DNA of 43,184 nt from Chlamydiota bacterium (GTDB lineage: Bacteria; Chlamydiota; Chlamydiia; Chlamydiales; Parachlamydiaceae). How positions within the stretch are numbered: position 1 is the first letter of the stretch; each line of letters opens with the position of its first letter. The notes beneath the pieces were generated by a model. It saw only the letters and a program-made list of their open reading frames with translations, was not told where the DNA came from and searched no databases. Of this stretch, positions 32,644 through 39,885 are shown piece by piece. Where the stretch lies: the NCBI GenBank assembly GCA_013287145.1, contig JABDEI010000006.1, positions 1 through 43,184 on the forward strand, written 5' to 3'. Both the position numbers and the translations under genes were made by a program.

Positions 32644-35451
32644 TCAAGTTTTGCCTTCTAGAAGTGCACTTTGATGCGTCAGGGCGCGAAGAATTGAATC
32701 CAAAACATCATCAAGATGCTTACCAACATCTTCGCTTAGGAATCGTAGAACCATGTAACCATTCTGCTGCAATAAAGCATCTTTACGTCTATCCCGGCGA
32801 TAGGCATTGGCGTCAGCCAGATGCTGTGCACCATCAAGTTCAACCGCAAGACGTGCGTCGGCACAAAGTAAATCAACCTCCATTTGACTTGAAATATCGA
32901 ATGGGATTGACAATAGAGCGTTAAGATGAAATCTTCCTGCGGTCTGAGGTAAAGTTTCAAGACGACGATAAAGAAATGCTTCAGTGGCACTTCGAGCTCG
33001 ATCGATGCCCTCTGCATCAGCCTGTATAGACGAAGCCACTTGAACAAAGAGATTAGCCAGTGGCATATCCACACCATCGCAAATCAAACGCTTGATACTT
33101 GCTGCATAATCACTCTTCCAAGCCGGATCAACTGGGAGTGGTGCTTGGGTGGGCCACCCGGGCGTGGCACTGGCAGGAAGCAGAATTTTATATCCTACAG
33201 CTTCATAACCTCGGCAACGCTTGTTGAACATTCGTTCTAATATTGGTACGTTAAGATCAGCATAATCGTAGACTTGCACCTCTTTTTTACGATCATATAA
33301 ACGATGTAGCCTGCCAACATATTGTGCAATGGTTCCTTGCCATGAAATCGGAAGAGTAAGAAACAAAGTATCCAATCTAGCATCATCAAATCCTTCGCCA
33401 ATGTATCGTCCCGTTGCAAGCAATACGCGGTCTTCATTCTCAGGAATAGTTGCCAAGCGGCTACTGATTTTAGCAATATCTTTAGCACTCATTCCACCAC
33501 GAAGCACAATTAAGTTTCGAATGTGAGGAGCGAGTTGATGTGACAACAGATCTAAATGTTCATTTCGCTCTGTCAATATAACCGGCGACCGTCCATTCTG
33601 AACCGCTTTCATAACATCTTCAAAAATTGACTGGTTGCGTGCCGTATCGTGAACTAGCTCATCATACAGATCGTTGAACTGGAGGCGTAGATCAGCATTG
33701 GATGGCTTGAGAGGAATGAATGCAGTAGGGCGTACTAAAACAGTATGTTCAAAGGGACGTGCTGCAGCCTGTTCTTTGGCGTTGACGCTATATCTTACAG
33801 GACCACATTGCATTGTGACAATGGGATGATGCCCATCTTTCCGCCTCAAAGTGGCTGTTAATCCGGTGATGTATTTTGCTTTTGCTTGACGTGTAACTTG
33901 TTCAAAACTCTGTGCTGGTAAATGGTGACATTCATCAATGATTAAGTTACCATATTGTCCGACAACATCATCCACGACACCCTTGCGTACAAGACTTTGA
34001 ATAAGAGCTACGTCCAATAATCCTTTTGGTTTTTTCCGTCCCCCACCTATTCTACCAATCATCTTTACAGGCAGATCCAAAAAGGTTGAAAGACGCTCGA
34101 TCCATTGTTCTTGAAGTTGCTTGCGATGCACTAAAATCAACGTATTGACTTGACGTTGTGCTATCAACCATGCAGCGATGACAGTCTTTCCAAAGGCTGT
34201 TGTTGCCGATAATACACCGATGTCGTGAGCAAGAAGTGCTTCAGCAGCAGCTTGCTGTTCATGTCGTAATTGACCCTGAAAGCTTGCGTTTAGGGGTTGT
34301 CCTATGCAAAGTTCTTCTCGCAAAATTATTTTGATATTTAGATCCGAAAGCAGACAACAAACGTCTTCAAAACATCCTCGTGGTAGTGCGATATGATTAG
34401 AATGATCTTCAGCGCAGGCAATAATCCGAGGTATCTCGTAAGTTGGAAATCTCATTGCCTGAGCTTTGTAAAATTCAGGATTCTGAAATGCCGCGAGGCG
34501 AATCAATCGATTTCGCAGGCCCGGAGATAATGACTCTTTGGCAATGTAGATTTGATTCCCAATCACCAATTCCAAACTTTTCGGCACGTTTCCAATCGGA
34601 GGACTTGGACTGCGACGTGACGGTGGGAGATTCCATGGAGTATTTTGATCCTCATCGGCTATATCCAGACTGACTCCAACAACACGCCCTTTTGCTTCAG
34701 CTTTTGCAACGATATTTTCAACCTCTAAGCGACTAATTTTATGAAGGTTTGATAGAAATACCCATTGATCTTCATAAGCCATCAAATTTTCGTCGACAAA
34801 TACACTGTTACCCAAATTACGGGCCTTTTTCTGTAGTGGTAAAGCAATTAAATTCCCGAATCCTCCTTTAGGTAAGGTGTCCTGATTTGGAAACAATCTG
34901 TCATATGAATCTAGTCCAATATCTGGCCTACGTTCCATCGTCTCTGTAAGGATGTGGCTTCCAAGTTTGCGCGCTAATCCAGCTGTTATGGCTTCAGAAA
35001 AGAACAGCCAGACGTGAGCGCCTTTACCGGAACGGGATCGCTCTAATGCTGCCGGTAAGCCCATCTGCTGACAGGTTTTTAGAAATGCAGTAGCGTCTTC
35101 TGTCCAATTCGCTTTGTCAAAGTCTGCTGCTAAAAAAAAACATGTTTCATCTAACAGCATTGGGTAGATACCCATCACGAAATCATTGCCGCTGTTATCC
35201 AAGCCGGAAAGATGCCAATGGACGACATCGTCAGTGATGGGAAGTAAGCGACGATGTTTACAGTCAGAACATTTGATTTTTGGTTTCTCGCAGATGCCAC
35301 GAACCCATTCATTGCCACAAGCAAAAACATAACCAGATTTCCCAGTTTTTTTGTTTTCAAATCGTTTGGGGTATACTTCTTCACGTCCATGGAAAAAAGA
35401 GCGAAATAGGGCAATTTTAGCTTGTGGTGATGATTGATTATTTGCGGTCAT
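32644..35451 (-). CDS. Primase-SF2 helicase-DUF559 nuclease fusion, TOTE-type conflict system effector
   Basis: Four parts are visible in a protein of about 935 residues. A Cys cluster (C45, C54, C61, C64) precedes an archaeo-eukaryotic primase domain: FFLAADFDK with the catalytic DxD at about 110-112, ERSRSGKGAHVWLFF with His at about 146, then GGFGNLIALPLQ. An SF2 helicase follows: SATTAFGKT (Walker A, about 415-423), IIDECHH (about 505-511), GLTATLRRKDG, and QYVGRLHRLYD (motif VI). The C-terminal 79 residues are a DUF559/Vsr-like nuclease with VELDGAQHLAD and VLRFLSEDV. I recall this layout from predicted TOTE conflict systems, thought to target invading nucleic acids; the role is inferred. 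All key residues are intact. The start is uncertain (35451, 35457, 35460 or 35472) and overlaps the upstream gene. Confidence 0.88.
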   Translation of the reverse strand: MTANNQSSPQAKIALFRSFFHGREEVYPKRFENKKTGKSGYVFACGNEWVRGICEKPKIKCSDCKHRRLLPITDDVVHWHLSGLDNSGNDFVMGIYPMLLDETCFFLAADFDKANWTEDATAFLKTCQQMGLPAALERSRSGKGAHVWLFFSEAITAGLARKLGSHILTETMERRPDIGLDSYDRLFPNQDTLPKGGFGNLIALPLQKKARNLGNSVFVDENLMAYEDQWVFLSNLHKISRLEVENIVAKAEAKGRVVGVSLDIADEDQNTPWNLPPSRRSPSPPIGNVPKSLELVIGNQIYIAKESLSPGLRNRLIRLAAFQNPEFYKAQAMRFPTYEIPRIIACAEDHSNHIALPRGCFEDVCCLLSDLNIKIILREELCIGQPLNASFQGQLRHEQQAAAEALLAHDIGVLSATTAFGKTVIAAWLIAQRQVNTLILVHRKQLQEQWIERLSTFLDLPVKMIGRIGGGRKKPKGLLDVALIQSLVRKGVVDDVVGQYGNLIIDECHHLPAQSFEQVTRQAKAKYITGLTATLRRKDGHHPIVTMQCGPVRYSVNAKEQAAARPFEHTVLVRPTAFIPLKPSNADLRLQFNDLYDELVHDTARNQSIFEDVMKAVQNGRSPVILTERNEHLDLLSHQLAPHIRNLIVLRGGMSAKDIAKISSRLATIPENEDRVLLATGRYIGEGFDDARLDTLFLTLPISWQGTIAQYVGRLHRLYDRKKEVQVYDYADLNVPILERMFNKRCRGYEAVGYKILLPASATPGWPTQAPLPVDPAWKSDYAASIKRLICDGVDMPLANLFVQVASSIQADAEGIDRARSATEAFLYRRLETLPQTAGRFHLNALLSIPFDISSQMEVDLLCADARLAVELDGAQHLADANAYRRDRRKDALLQQNGYMVLRFLSEDVGKHLDDVLDSILRALTHQSALLEGKT

Positions 35452-35893
35452 CGTCATCATCTCGAAAGACAACCAGTTCAGGCGGCATGTCTAATTTTTC
35501 CTGGAGCTTTTTTTGCTTGATATCGGAAAGAGCAGGAGAAATATAATGAGTTCGATAAGACTGCTCAATTTCAGGATTCCCACTCACACTAAATCTCAGC
35601 TCTCTTTTGGGCCCGCTTGTTCTTGCCAGATAGACAGTGGGGCTGGGCTTTAGCCCTTTTTCTTTAGCCCAAGCGCGAAAGCATTTCATGCAAAAAGTGA
35701 TTTTACCCAAGCTCCCTTGTATAACTCTTTCAAGATAAGGGATTCTTCCCTTCCGCCAATCATCAACATGAATTGGTTGAAGCAATTTCATTCCAATAAA
35801 GACATCAATTGGGCTTACATACTGTTGCTTGTATAGCGCCTCTTCAGCGGCTTGAAGAGCACGTTGTCTTAAACGTTTTTGATTATCATTCAT
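35438..35893 (-). CDS. Partner protein of the primase-helicase (hypothetical, possibly C-terminally truncated)
   Basis: The 151-residue basic protein begins RQRALQAAEEALYKQQYVSP and continues IDVFIGMKLLQPIHVDDWRK, GSLGKITFCMKCFRAWAKEK and YRTHYISPALSDIKQKKLQE. I recall longer relatives in which this region is followed by a cysteine-rich DUF2293-like or zinc-ribbon domain; here the frame ends in FRDDDDDRK instead, so the C-terminal part may be lost. It overlaps the primase-helicase start by 14 to 35 bases, depending on the start chosen, which implies coupled expression. A nucleic-acid-binding adaptor role is plausible but unproven. It is the first gene of this two-gene unit. Confidence 0.75.
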   Translation of the reverse strand: MNDNQKRLRQRALQAAEEALYKQQYVSPIDVFIGMKLLQPIHVDDWRKGRIPYLERVIQGSLGKITFCMKCFRAWAKEKGLKPSPTVYLARTSGPKRELRFSVSGNPEIEQSYRTHYISPALSDIKQKKLQEKLDMPPELVVFRDDDDDRK

Positions 35894-35994
35894 AGATATG
35901 CTTGAGTTTGTTCATTATCGTTTTTTTCTTATGCTGTTAAAAACGACATCTCGTGTGGGCTGAGCGTTTTGGCAAATATCTGTTAGGAGTAAAG

Positions 35995-36150
35995 ATGAGT
36001 CTACCAAAAAAACTGGGAAATTTCCAGCACAAGATGACAAGAAATGAAGAGGAAATTTCCACTGACCAGAAATCGTTAATGGATAAGAATGAAAGTGGGC
36101 GGGCCTGCGATTTTATAATCCCTAAACTACCTAAATTTATTTTAAAATGA
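35995..36150 (+). CDS. Small ORF with strong ribosome site, running into a repeat (51 aa)
   Basis: AGGAG stands five bases before the ATG at 35995. The product MSLPKKLGNFQHKMTRNEEE continues for about 24 residues and then reads through a half copy of the GGCC hairpin repeat (GRACDFIIPKLPKF). The original C-terminus was probably replaced by repeat insertion. The DNA also has two GGAAATTTCC palindromes. No family recognised; it could be a remnant of a mobile gene. Confidence 0.35.
   Translation: MSLPKKLGNFQHKMTRNEEEISTDQKSLMDKNESGRACDFIIPKLPKFILK
36097..36131. repeat. Half copy of the GGCC hairpin repeat
   Basis: GGGCGGGCCTGCGATTTTAT and the following AATCCCTAAA match the left arm and loop of the copies at 37514 and 41282; the right arm is missing. 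Confidence 0.75.
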
Positions 36151-36182
36151 TAAACATGATGGAATGTTGTTTTGTTCATATC

Positions 36183-36560
36183 TTAATCAAAATTTCCCTT
36201 TGAATTGAGGGGAAAGAATATATCGTTTATTTCTGCTAATCCCATTATCACAAGCATACACAGAGCAAAAGTTAGAACAGGTAAAAAGCAGTAAAAATAC
36301 ATCTTCTTGTATTTTCTTTTGGAATAGTTGGACCAGATGAAAATGATTGATGGGAAGATGGAAAGAGGCATGCAGAAAAAAGCAAGAATGATCATTAAGC
36401 CGAATAAAGTTGATAGATTCGGTTTATCAAACACCATCAGACTGCTGAATGATATCCCTAGAAGAAGAGGAAACATCAGTACATAAATAACCGTAGCTGC
36501 TATTGCCAGATATTGAGAAAGTACTCTCTGTTTATCTTTAATTAGATCGTTTTTTTGCAT
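36183..36560 (-). CDS. Small membrane protein, function unknown (125 aa)
   Basis: Three membrane helices are clear: YLAIAATVIYVLMFPLLLGI, TLFGLMIILAFFCMPLSIFP (with SIIFIW) and YFYCFLPVLTFALCMLVIMG, followed by a short acidic tail. No signal peptide or recognised motif. The ribosome site is weak. It lies between the TOTE-type unit and the toxin-antitoxin pair, in the same orientation, and could be an immunity or membrane effector, but nothing in the sequence proves that. Confidence 0.65.
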   Translation of the reverse strand: MQKNDLIKDKQRVLSQYLAIAATVIYVLMFPLLLGISFSSLMVFDKPNLSTLFGLMIILAFFCMPLSIFPSIIFIWSNYSKRKYKKMYFYCFLPVLTFALCMLVIMGLAEINDIFFPLNSKGNFD

Positions 36561-36642
36561 CGTTCAATGACTGCCAATTTTTATATTTTTTCAGCTGTTC
36601 TTTGACCTTGCGGTTAGCGTGCTTGTATGCATCCAATGTGCA

Positions 36643-37116
36643 TTAGCTGTGCTGATGGGCAAACCTGCGGTGTCTAACGCTCAATGAGAGCAGCTTTCCT
36701 TTTCTCCGCTCTTTCTTGGCTTGTGCAAGGCTTGCCATGTTGACTTCATGGAATAATTTGCCGAAATCGGCATTTTTTGCCTTCAAACGATCCATGACAT
36801 ACATGCGGATGTAAACATCCATCGGTGGAGCGGGCAATTGGCCATTTTCCCATTTGATTATGGCTGCATGTGATACTCCGAAGACTTCGCCAAAGGCCGT
36901 CGTCGTCATTTCAAAATATTTTCGAATGAAGCGCAACTCCTCCGCTTGCAGCGGAGTGGGTTGGTGAATGAGCATCTTCAATACTTCTAGCTGGAGTATG
37001 TTCAGGTTAATATCTAAAACCCACTCTCCAAGGATTTTTCTCATTGGCACATCAATAAGCTGAATGGGAAATCCCAAATCTGTATATGTAAATGTCTCGA
37101 TTTTTTTTTCGGTCAT
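36643..37116 (-). CDS. Antitoxin-like XRE helix-turn-helix protein
   Basis: The 157-residue protein has an N-terminal domain (FTYTDLGFPIQLIDVPMRKI) and a clear XRE-type HTH at about residues 60-95: LRFIRKYFEMTTTAFGEVFG, then VSHAAIIKWENGQ. The tail is basic (KERRKGKLLSLSVRHRRF). Its start lies four bases after the stop of the DUF4258 gene, and its ribosome site AAAGGA overlaps that stop, so the pair is translationally coupled. Toxin first, DNA-binding antitoxin second is the order seen in HigBA and MqsRA systems. It probably represses its own operon. Confidence 0.8.
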   Translation of the reverse strand: MTEKKIETFTYTDLGFPIQLIDVPMRKILGEWVLDINLNILQLEVLKMLIHQPTPLQAEELRFIRKYFEMTTTAFGEVFGVSHAAIIKWENGQLPAPPMDVYIRMYVMDRLKAKNADFGKLFHEVNMASLAQAKKERRKGKLLSLSVRHRRFAHQHS

Positions 37117-37120
37117 AGAA

Positions 37121-37441
37121 TTATCCTTTTACAACATGCATCACAGTAATAATCATCATATCATTGTCATCAAAGGCAACGATGATTCGAATATCTATTT
37201 CGTCTAGCGTATTCCCTCTAACAGCATATTTCCATTTTTGAAATACCTCATCGAAAGAGGTCTTTTGTTTTTCGTGATATCCATTTTTTAAAACGTACAA
37301 AACATCCAGCAAGTCGATTTTTCTTTCTAATTCTCTGTCGATCGCATGTTTGCTTTGTCGATAAAGCCCCTGGTCGATGCAGCTGCGAATCCTGGGAAAA
37401 AGTTCATCAAGCTGAGCGGGTCGCTTCGGTTTGTCTTTCAT
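37121..37441 (-). CDS. DUF4258 (RelE/HigB-like) putative toxin
   Basis: The 106-residue product shows the DUF4258 pattern: SKHAIDRELERKIDLLDVLY, with YVLKNGYHEK, then a strand pair KWKYAVRGNTLDEIDIRIIV and the end MMIITVMHVVKG. DUF4258 proteins are predicted RelE-superfamily ribonuclease toxins. The Met at 37441 (MKDKPKRPAQ) is preferred: the frame is open to 37573, but the extra 44 codons pass through the repeat at 37514-37596 and lack family resemblance. There is no strong ribosome site. The antitoxin gene follows after four bases. Confidence 0.75.
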   Translation of the reverse strand: MKDKPKRPAQLDELFPRIRSCIDQGLYRQSKHAIDRELERKIDLLDVLYVLKNGYHEKQKTSFDEVFQKWKYAVRGNTLDEIDIRIIVAFDDNDMMIITVMHVVKG

Positions 37442-37513
37442 CGAGATTCGTAAGTTTTGCGTTCTAATTTTGATTGTAACAAAGTTACAATTAGGTTGCA
37501 ACCACTTTGAAAA

Positions 37514-37803
37514 GGGCCGGGCCTGGGATCCTGCGATTCTATAAGCCCTAAATTGTTTACAAGAAAGTTTCAAATCACAGGATCGCAGGCCCGGCCTAGG
37601 GTGTTGATTTAAGCTGTTTTCAAAGAAATAATTTCACAACAAAATCTGTCCAACTAAGCAAATAGCTTTAGGATAAATTTCACCTTAGATTCCACAGTGA
37701 AATTTAAGATAATCATTGTCTCTTTTTTCTTTTTTAAAAATAAAAAAAATGACATGCAAAAAATACGCAAATTTCCTATTAGATCAACACCCTAGGCCCG
37801 GCC
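37514..37803. repeat. GGCC hairpin repeat, copy A, split by a MITE
   Basis: The arms GGGCCGGGCCTGGGATCCTG (37514 on) and the complementary sequence up to 37596 (ATCGCAGGCCCGGCC at the end) pair over about 25 bp with few mismatches, around a loop shared with copy B (CCCTAAATTGTTTACAAGAA). The right end GGCCCGGCC is duplicated and continues at 37795 after the inserted 198-bp element (GGCCCGGCCCCTTTCA). It lies just upstream of the toxin gene. Confidence 0.85.
37588..37803. mobile_element. 198-bp MITE with 12-bp inverted ends and 9-bp target duplication
   Basis: The element 37597-37794 begins TAGGGTGTTGAT and ends ATCAACACCCTA, with a few more matching bases inwards after one mismatch. GGCCCGGCC flanks it on both sides (37588-37596 and 37795-37803). 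Removing it restores the end of the GGCC hairpin repeat as seen in copy B at 41346-41366, which confirms insertion. The interior is AT-rich and non-coding, so mobility would need a transposase elsewhere. A 9-bp duplication is known for several IS families; I do not assign one. Confidence 0.85.
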
Positions 37804-37869
37804 CCTTTCACGGCCCCTTTCATATGAGCCCACAAAAAATGTCAGAGCGCCAGGCCTGCCCCCCAAGAG

Positions 37870-37907
37870 AAATTTCACTGTTCAATATATATTGAACAGT
37901 GAAATTT
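37870..37907. repeat. Perfect 38-bp palindrome
   Basis: AAATTTCACTGTTCAATAT is followed immediately by its exact reverse complement, with no loop. A partial extra copy (GTGAACAGT) follows at 37909. AATTTCAC and GTGAAATTT fragments also occur inside the nearby MITE at about 37678 and 37700. It could be an operator, a cruciform or the fused ends of an element. Confidence 0.8.
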
Positions 37908-38057
37908 AGTGAACAGTTGAGGGTGAATTATTGCAGCCATTTGATCCACCACCAGTCGTTCATAGATTAAACCAGATTCCCAATGATAAAAATATTTACA
38001 GAAAGACAAAAGTGCCGACATTTTTATCATCCTAGACTGATGAACTAAAGAATTTTG

Positions 38058-38125
38058 GATTTGGTGATTAGTTCGATCGTGAAAAAACACGTCACCAAAT
38101 CAATATTTAGTGATTTGGTGATTAG
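38058..38125. repeat. Three copies of a GATTTGGTGA motif
   Basis: GATTTGGTGATTAG occurs at 38058-38071 and 38112-38125. An inverted TCACCAAATCA at 38092-38102 pairs with 38111-38121 to form a hairpin. It lies next to the broken AbiEii-like stub. Bases 37908-38136 contain no supported gene. Confidence 0.55.
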
Positions 38126-38136
38126 AAATTATGAAT

Positions 38137-38304
38137 TCACTTTTCGCCGAGGCCAAACATTGTTACGACCAAAGTGTTGAAATTGATATAGTTGGGAGTA
38201 AACATAGTCATGGGGATCGTTTGGATTAAAAGGTGCGCCTTAAATGAAATATTTTTTTCCTTCGCAATCTTTTGTACGCGATCTATTAAAGCTTGTTTAT
38301 TCAT
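38137..38304 (-). pseudogene. AbiEii-like nucleotidyltransferase toxin, only the 5' end remains
   Basis: An ATG at 38304 overlaps the AbiEi stop (ATGA) and encodes NKQALIDRVQKIAKEKNISF, which matches the typical N-terminus of AbiEii-type nucleotidyltransferases. After about 20 codons the family sequence ends; the frame runs on with unrelated residues to TGA 38137-38139. Another frame in the same place gives NPNDPHDYVYSQLYQFQHFG then RNNVWPRRKVNS, perhaps the tail of a different gene. So a deletion has fused the toxin start to foreign sequence and no toxin can be made. Confidence 0.65.
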
Positions 38305-38900
38305 GTGGTTGCTGTCATTAGGTAAGGTTGAATGTTATATCTGAGTTTTTTTGCGTATTCTTGAAGTTTTCTAAGATCAAGACGCTCTTTTCCTCTTTTA
38401 GCGAGAGCCATTTTTAGTGCTTTGATAGCAATCTCGCGACTCAGCAGCCTAAAAGAATCGATGATTGTGCGTTCTCGATCAAATATAGGTACTTGAATCC
38501 CGCCAAGATCAATTGTCGTTTTTCCCAGTTCCATATTTCGAAATCGCATGATTCTCGTGAGTCTACGTTCTTTTATTGATGTACTGTGAGACACTGCAAT
38601 CCAATACTGTCGCGTAATTTGCTCAGTAAGGTCATAAAGAGCGAGCGCGGAAATAAGGCACACGACGCCTCTTGGCACAGAATTTACTGCTTCAATAAGG
38701 TCTTCCCACTGAAAATAATCAAGAGGATACTGGAAATCAATTCCTTGATAAATCCCTCGCCCAAGTCGTTTAATCTGACCTTTCTTTATATAATAGGCCA
38801 GATGCGCAGGAAATACCCCAAGTTTTTTGGCTTCATCCGCAGTAAACGAAACTTGTGTCAGAAGCGAATGTATAGTATTAAGGCGATTTGATTTTGCCAT
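38301..38900 (-). CDS. AbiEi-family antitoxin (type IV toxin-antitoxin)
   Basis: The 199-residue protein has an N-terminal winged-helix part (LNTIHSLLTQVSFTADEAKK, then LAYYIKKGQIKRLGRGIYQG) and the AbiEi C-terminal part (GVVCLISALALYDLTEQITR, VPIFDRERTIIDSFRLLSRE and KALKMALAKRGKERLDLRKL). AbiEi proteins bind DNA and repress the abiE operon while opposing the AbiEii nucleotidyltransferase toxin. The start at 38900 has GGAG eight bases upstream; twelve more open codons precede it. The downstream toxin is reduced to a stub, so this is now an orphan antitoxin, possibly kept as a repressor or anti-addiction factor. Confidence 0.85.
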   Translation of the reverse strand: MAKSNRLNTIHSLLTQVSFTADEAKKLGVFPAHLAYYIKKGQIKRLGRGIYQGIDFQYPLDYFQWEDLIEAVNSVPRGVVCLISALALYDLTEQITRQYWIAVSHSTSIKERRLTRIMRFRNMELGKTTIDLGGIQVPIFDRERTIIDSFRLLSREIAIKALKMALAKRGKERLDLRKLQEYAKKLRYNIQPYLMTATT

Positions 38901-38930
38901 AGGTAATCTCCAATATCTTATGTTTAACAA

Positions 38931-38959
38931 AAACACCCAGTAAAGTCAATTGGGTGTTT
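38931..38959 (-). promoter_or_regulatory. Inverted-repeat operator over the AbiEi promoter
   Basis: AAACACCCA (38931-38939) and TGGGTGTTT (38951-38959) form a 9-bp inverted repeat with an 11-base centre. On the minus strand TTGACT (38944-38949) lies in that centre as a -35, and 17 bases on TAAACA could be the -10. AbiEi antitoxins are known to bind inverted repeats in their own promoter, so this is a likely autorepression site. Confidence 0.6.
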
Positions 38960-39063
38960 GAATTAAATATCTATAAGCCATTACAGCTAGCTTTAGATTT
39001 AAGAGAAAATTTTTTCACAAGACCCGAAAGGAAAGACAAACTTCATGAATGCGATGTTGTTGG

Positions 39064-39168
39064 TTAGACTGAGAAACTCATAGTGCCTATGCCATCCGAA
39101 CCTTTTTCTATTACAATTTGTGTTGGAATACGTTCTTTAAGCAACTCAATATGGGAGATCACTTGAAA
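39064..39168 (-). pseudogene. C-terminal fragment of exonuclease SbcC
   Basis: The minus-strand frame reads FQVISHIELLKERIPTQIVI then EKGSDGIGTMSFSV and stops at 39064-39066. This is the conserved end of SbcC, the large ATPase subunit of the SbcCD nuclease, where VISHVEALKERIP-type sequence follows the D-loop. An in-frame TGA lies immediately upstream and no more of the ~1000-residue protein is present, so this is a fossil left by deletion. It sits between the AbiEi gene and the NfeD-flotillin operon. The rest of the 38960-39242 gap shows no other gene. Confidence 0.8.
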
Positions 39169-39242
39169 TCAAAGGGTAGTTTCAAATTCTATAATCAATA
39201 AATTCATTGATATTGCTATTAATCGCAATTGCGATCAATATC

Positions 39243-39875
39243 ATGCTAAAAAATACCGTATTAATTATGTTTTATTATATTAATTATTTTAACGATTTAA
39301 TTAAATCAGGTTCTTTTTTTTGGTTTTGCGCCCTTACCGGTTCAGGTATGTTTTTTATCCAATTTATAATCAATATTCTTGGTGTTACCGATCAAGATAG
39401 CTTTGATGTTAGTGACGCTATCATTTCCGATAATGTCCATGATGCAGGTCGTGATTCTTCAGACGCTAGAAAATTCAAATGGTTTTCAATGCAAGCCATC
39501 ACTGGATTTCTGATGATGTTTGGATGGACAGCCATCACATGCCAAAATGAATTCGGACTCCAGAACACCACTACGATTGAAGTATCCCTTGCTGCAGGCA
39601 TATTTTCAGCTCTCATCATTCGCTCTATTTTTAAGTTAGCAAAAAGACTTAGAAGTGTTGGTAGCATATACAGAATTGAAGATGCGATTGGAAAAGAGGC
39701 ATATGTCTATCAACGCATCCCAAAAGGCGGCATAGGCAAGATTTCAATGTCCCTACAACATTTTACACATGAAATTGATGCCATCTCTCACCATCCTGAA
39801 GACTTGCTTGCGTTTATGCGCGTAAAAATTATTGAAAAAAAAGACGACAACACAGTTATCGTTACACCATTATAA
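39243..39875 (+). CDS. NfeD-like membrane protein
   Basis: The product has membrane helices at its start (FFWFCALTGSGMFFIQFIIN) and middle (WFSMQAITGFLMMFGWTAIT; TTIEVSLAAGIFSALIIRSI). A small C-terminal beta-rich domain follows (EAYVYQRIPKGGIGKISMSL, then MRVKIIEKKDDNTVIVTPL), matching the OB-fold end of NfeD proteins. NfeD proteins work with flotillins or stomatins in membrane microdomains. The flotillin gene follows after ten bases. The start is uncertain: ATG 39243 is used; ATG 39267 (MFYYINYF) and TTG 39207 are alternatives, and none has a clear ribosome site. Confidence 0.8.
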   Translation: MLKNTVLIMFYYINYFNDLIKSGSFFWFCALTGSGMFFIQFIINILGVTDQDSFDVSDAIISDNVHDAGRDSSDARKFKWFSMQAITGFLMMFGWTAITCQNEFGLQNTTTIEVSLAAGIFSALIIRSIFKLAKRLRSVGSIYRIEDAIGKEAYVYQRIPKGGIGKISMSLQHFTHEIDAISHHPEDLLAFMRVKIIEKKDDNTVIVTPL

Positions 39876-39885
39876 ATAGGTATTT

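Noticed and set aside
37870-37907. LexA (SOS) box
   Set aside because: The palindrome has CTG and CAG halves but spaced by 16 bases where the usual gram-negative box has 10, and no SOS gene is adjacent.
37875-38090. 71-residue minus-strand reading frame
   Set aside because: It runs through the 38-bp palindrome and the GATTTGGTGA repeats, so its sequence is determined by repeats; no family resemblance.
38058-38125. CRISPR-like array
   Set aside because: Only three copies of a 10-14 bp motif, one inverted, with no regular spacers and no cas genes.
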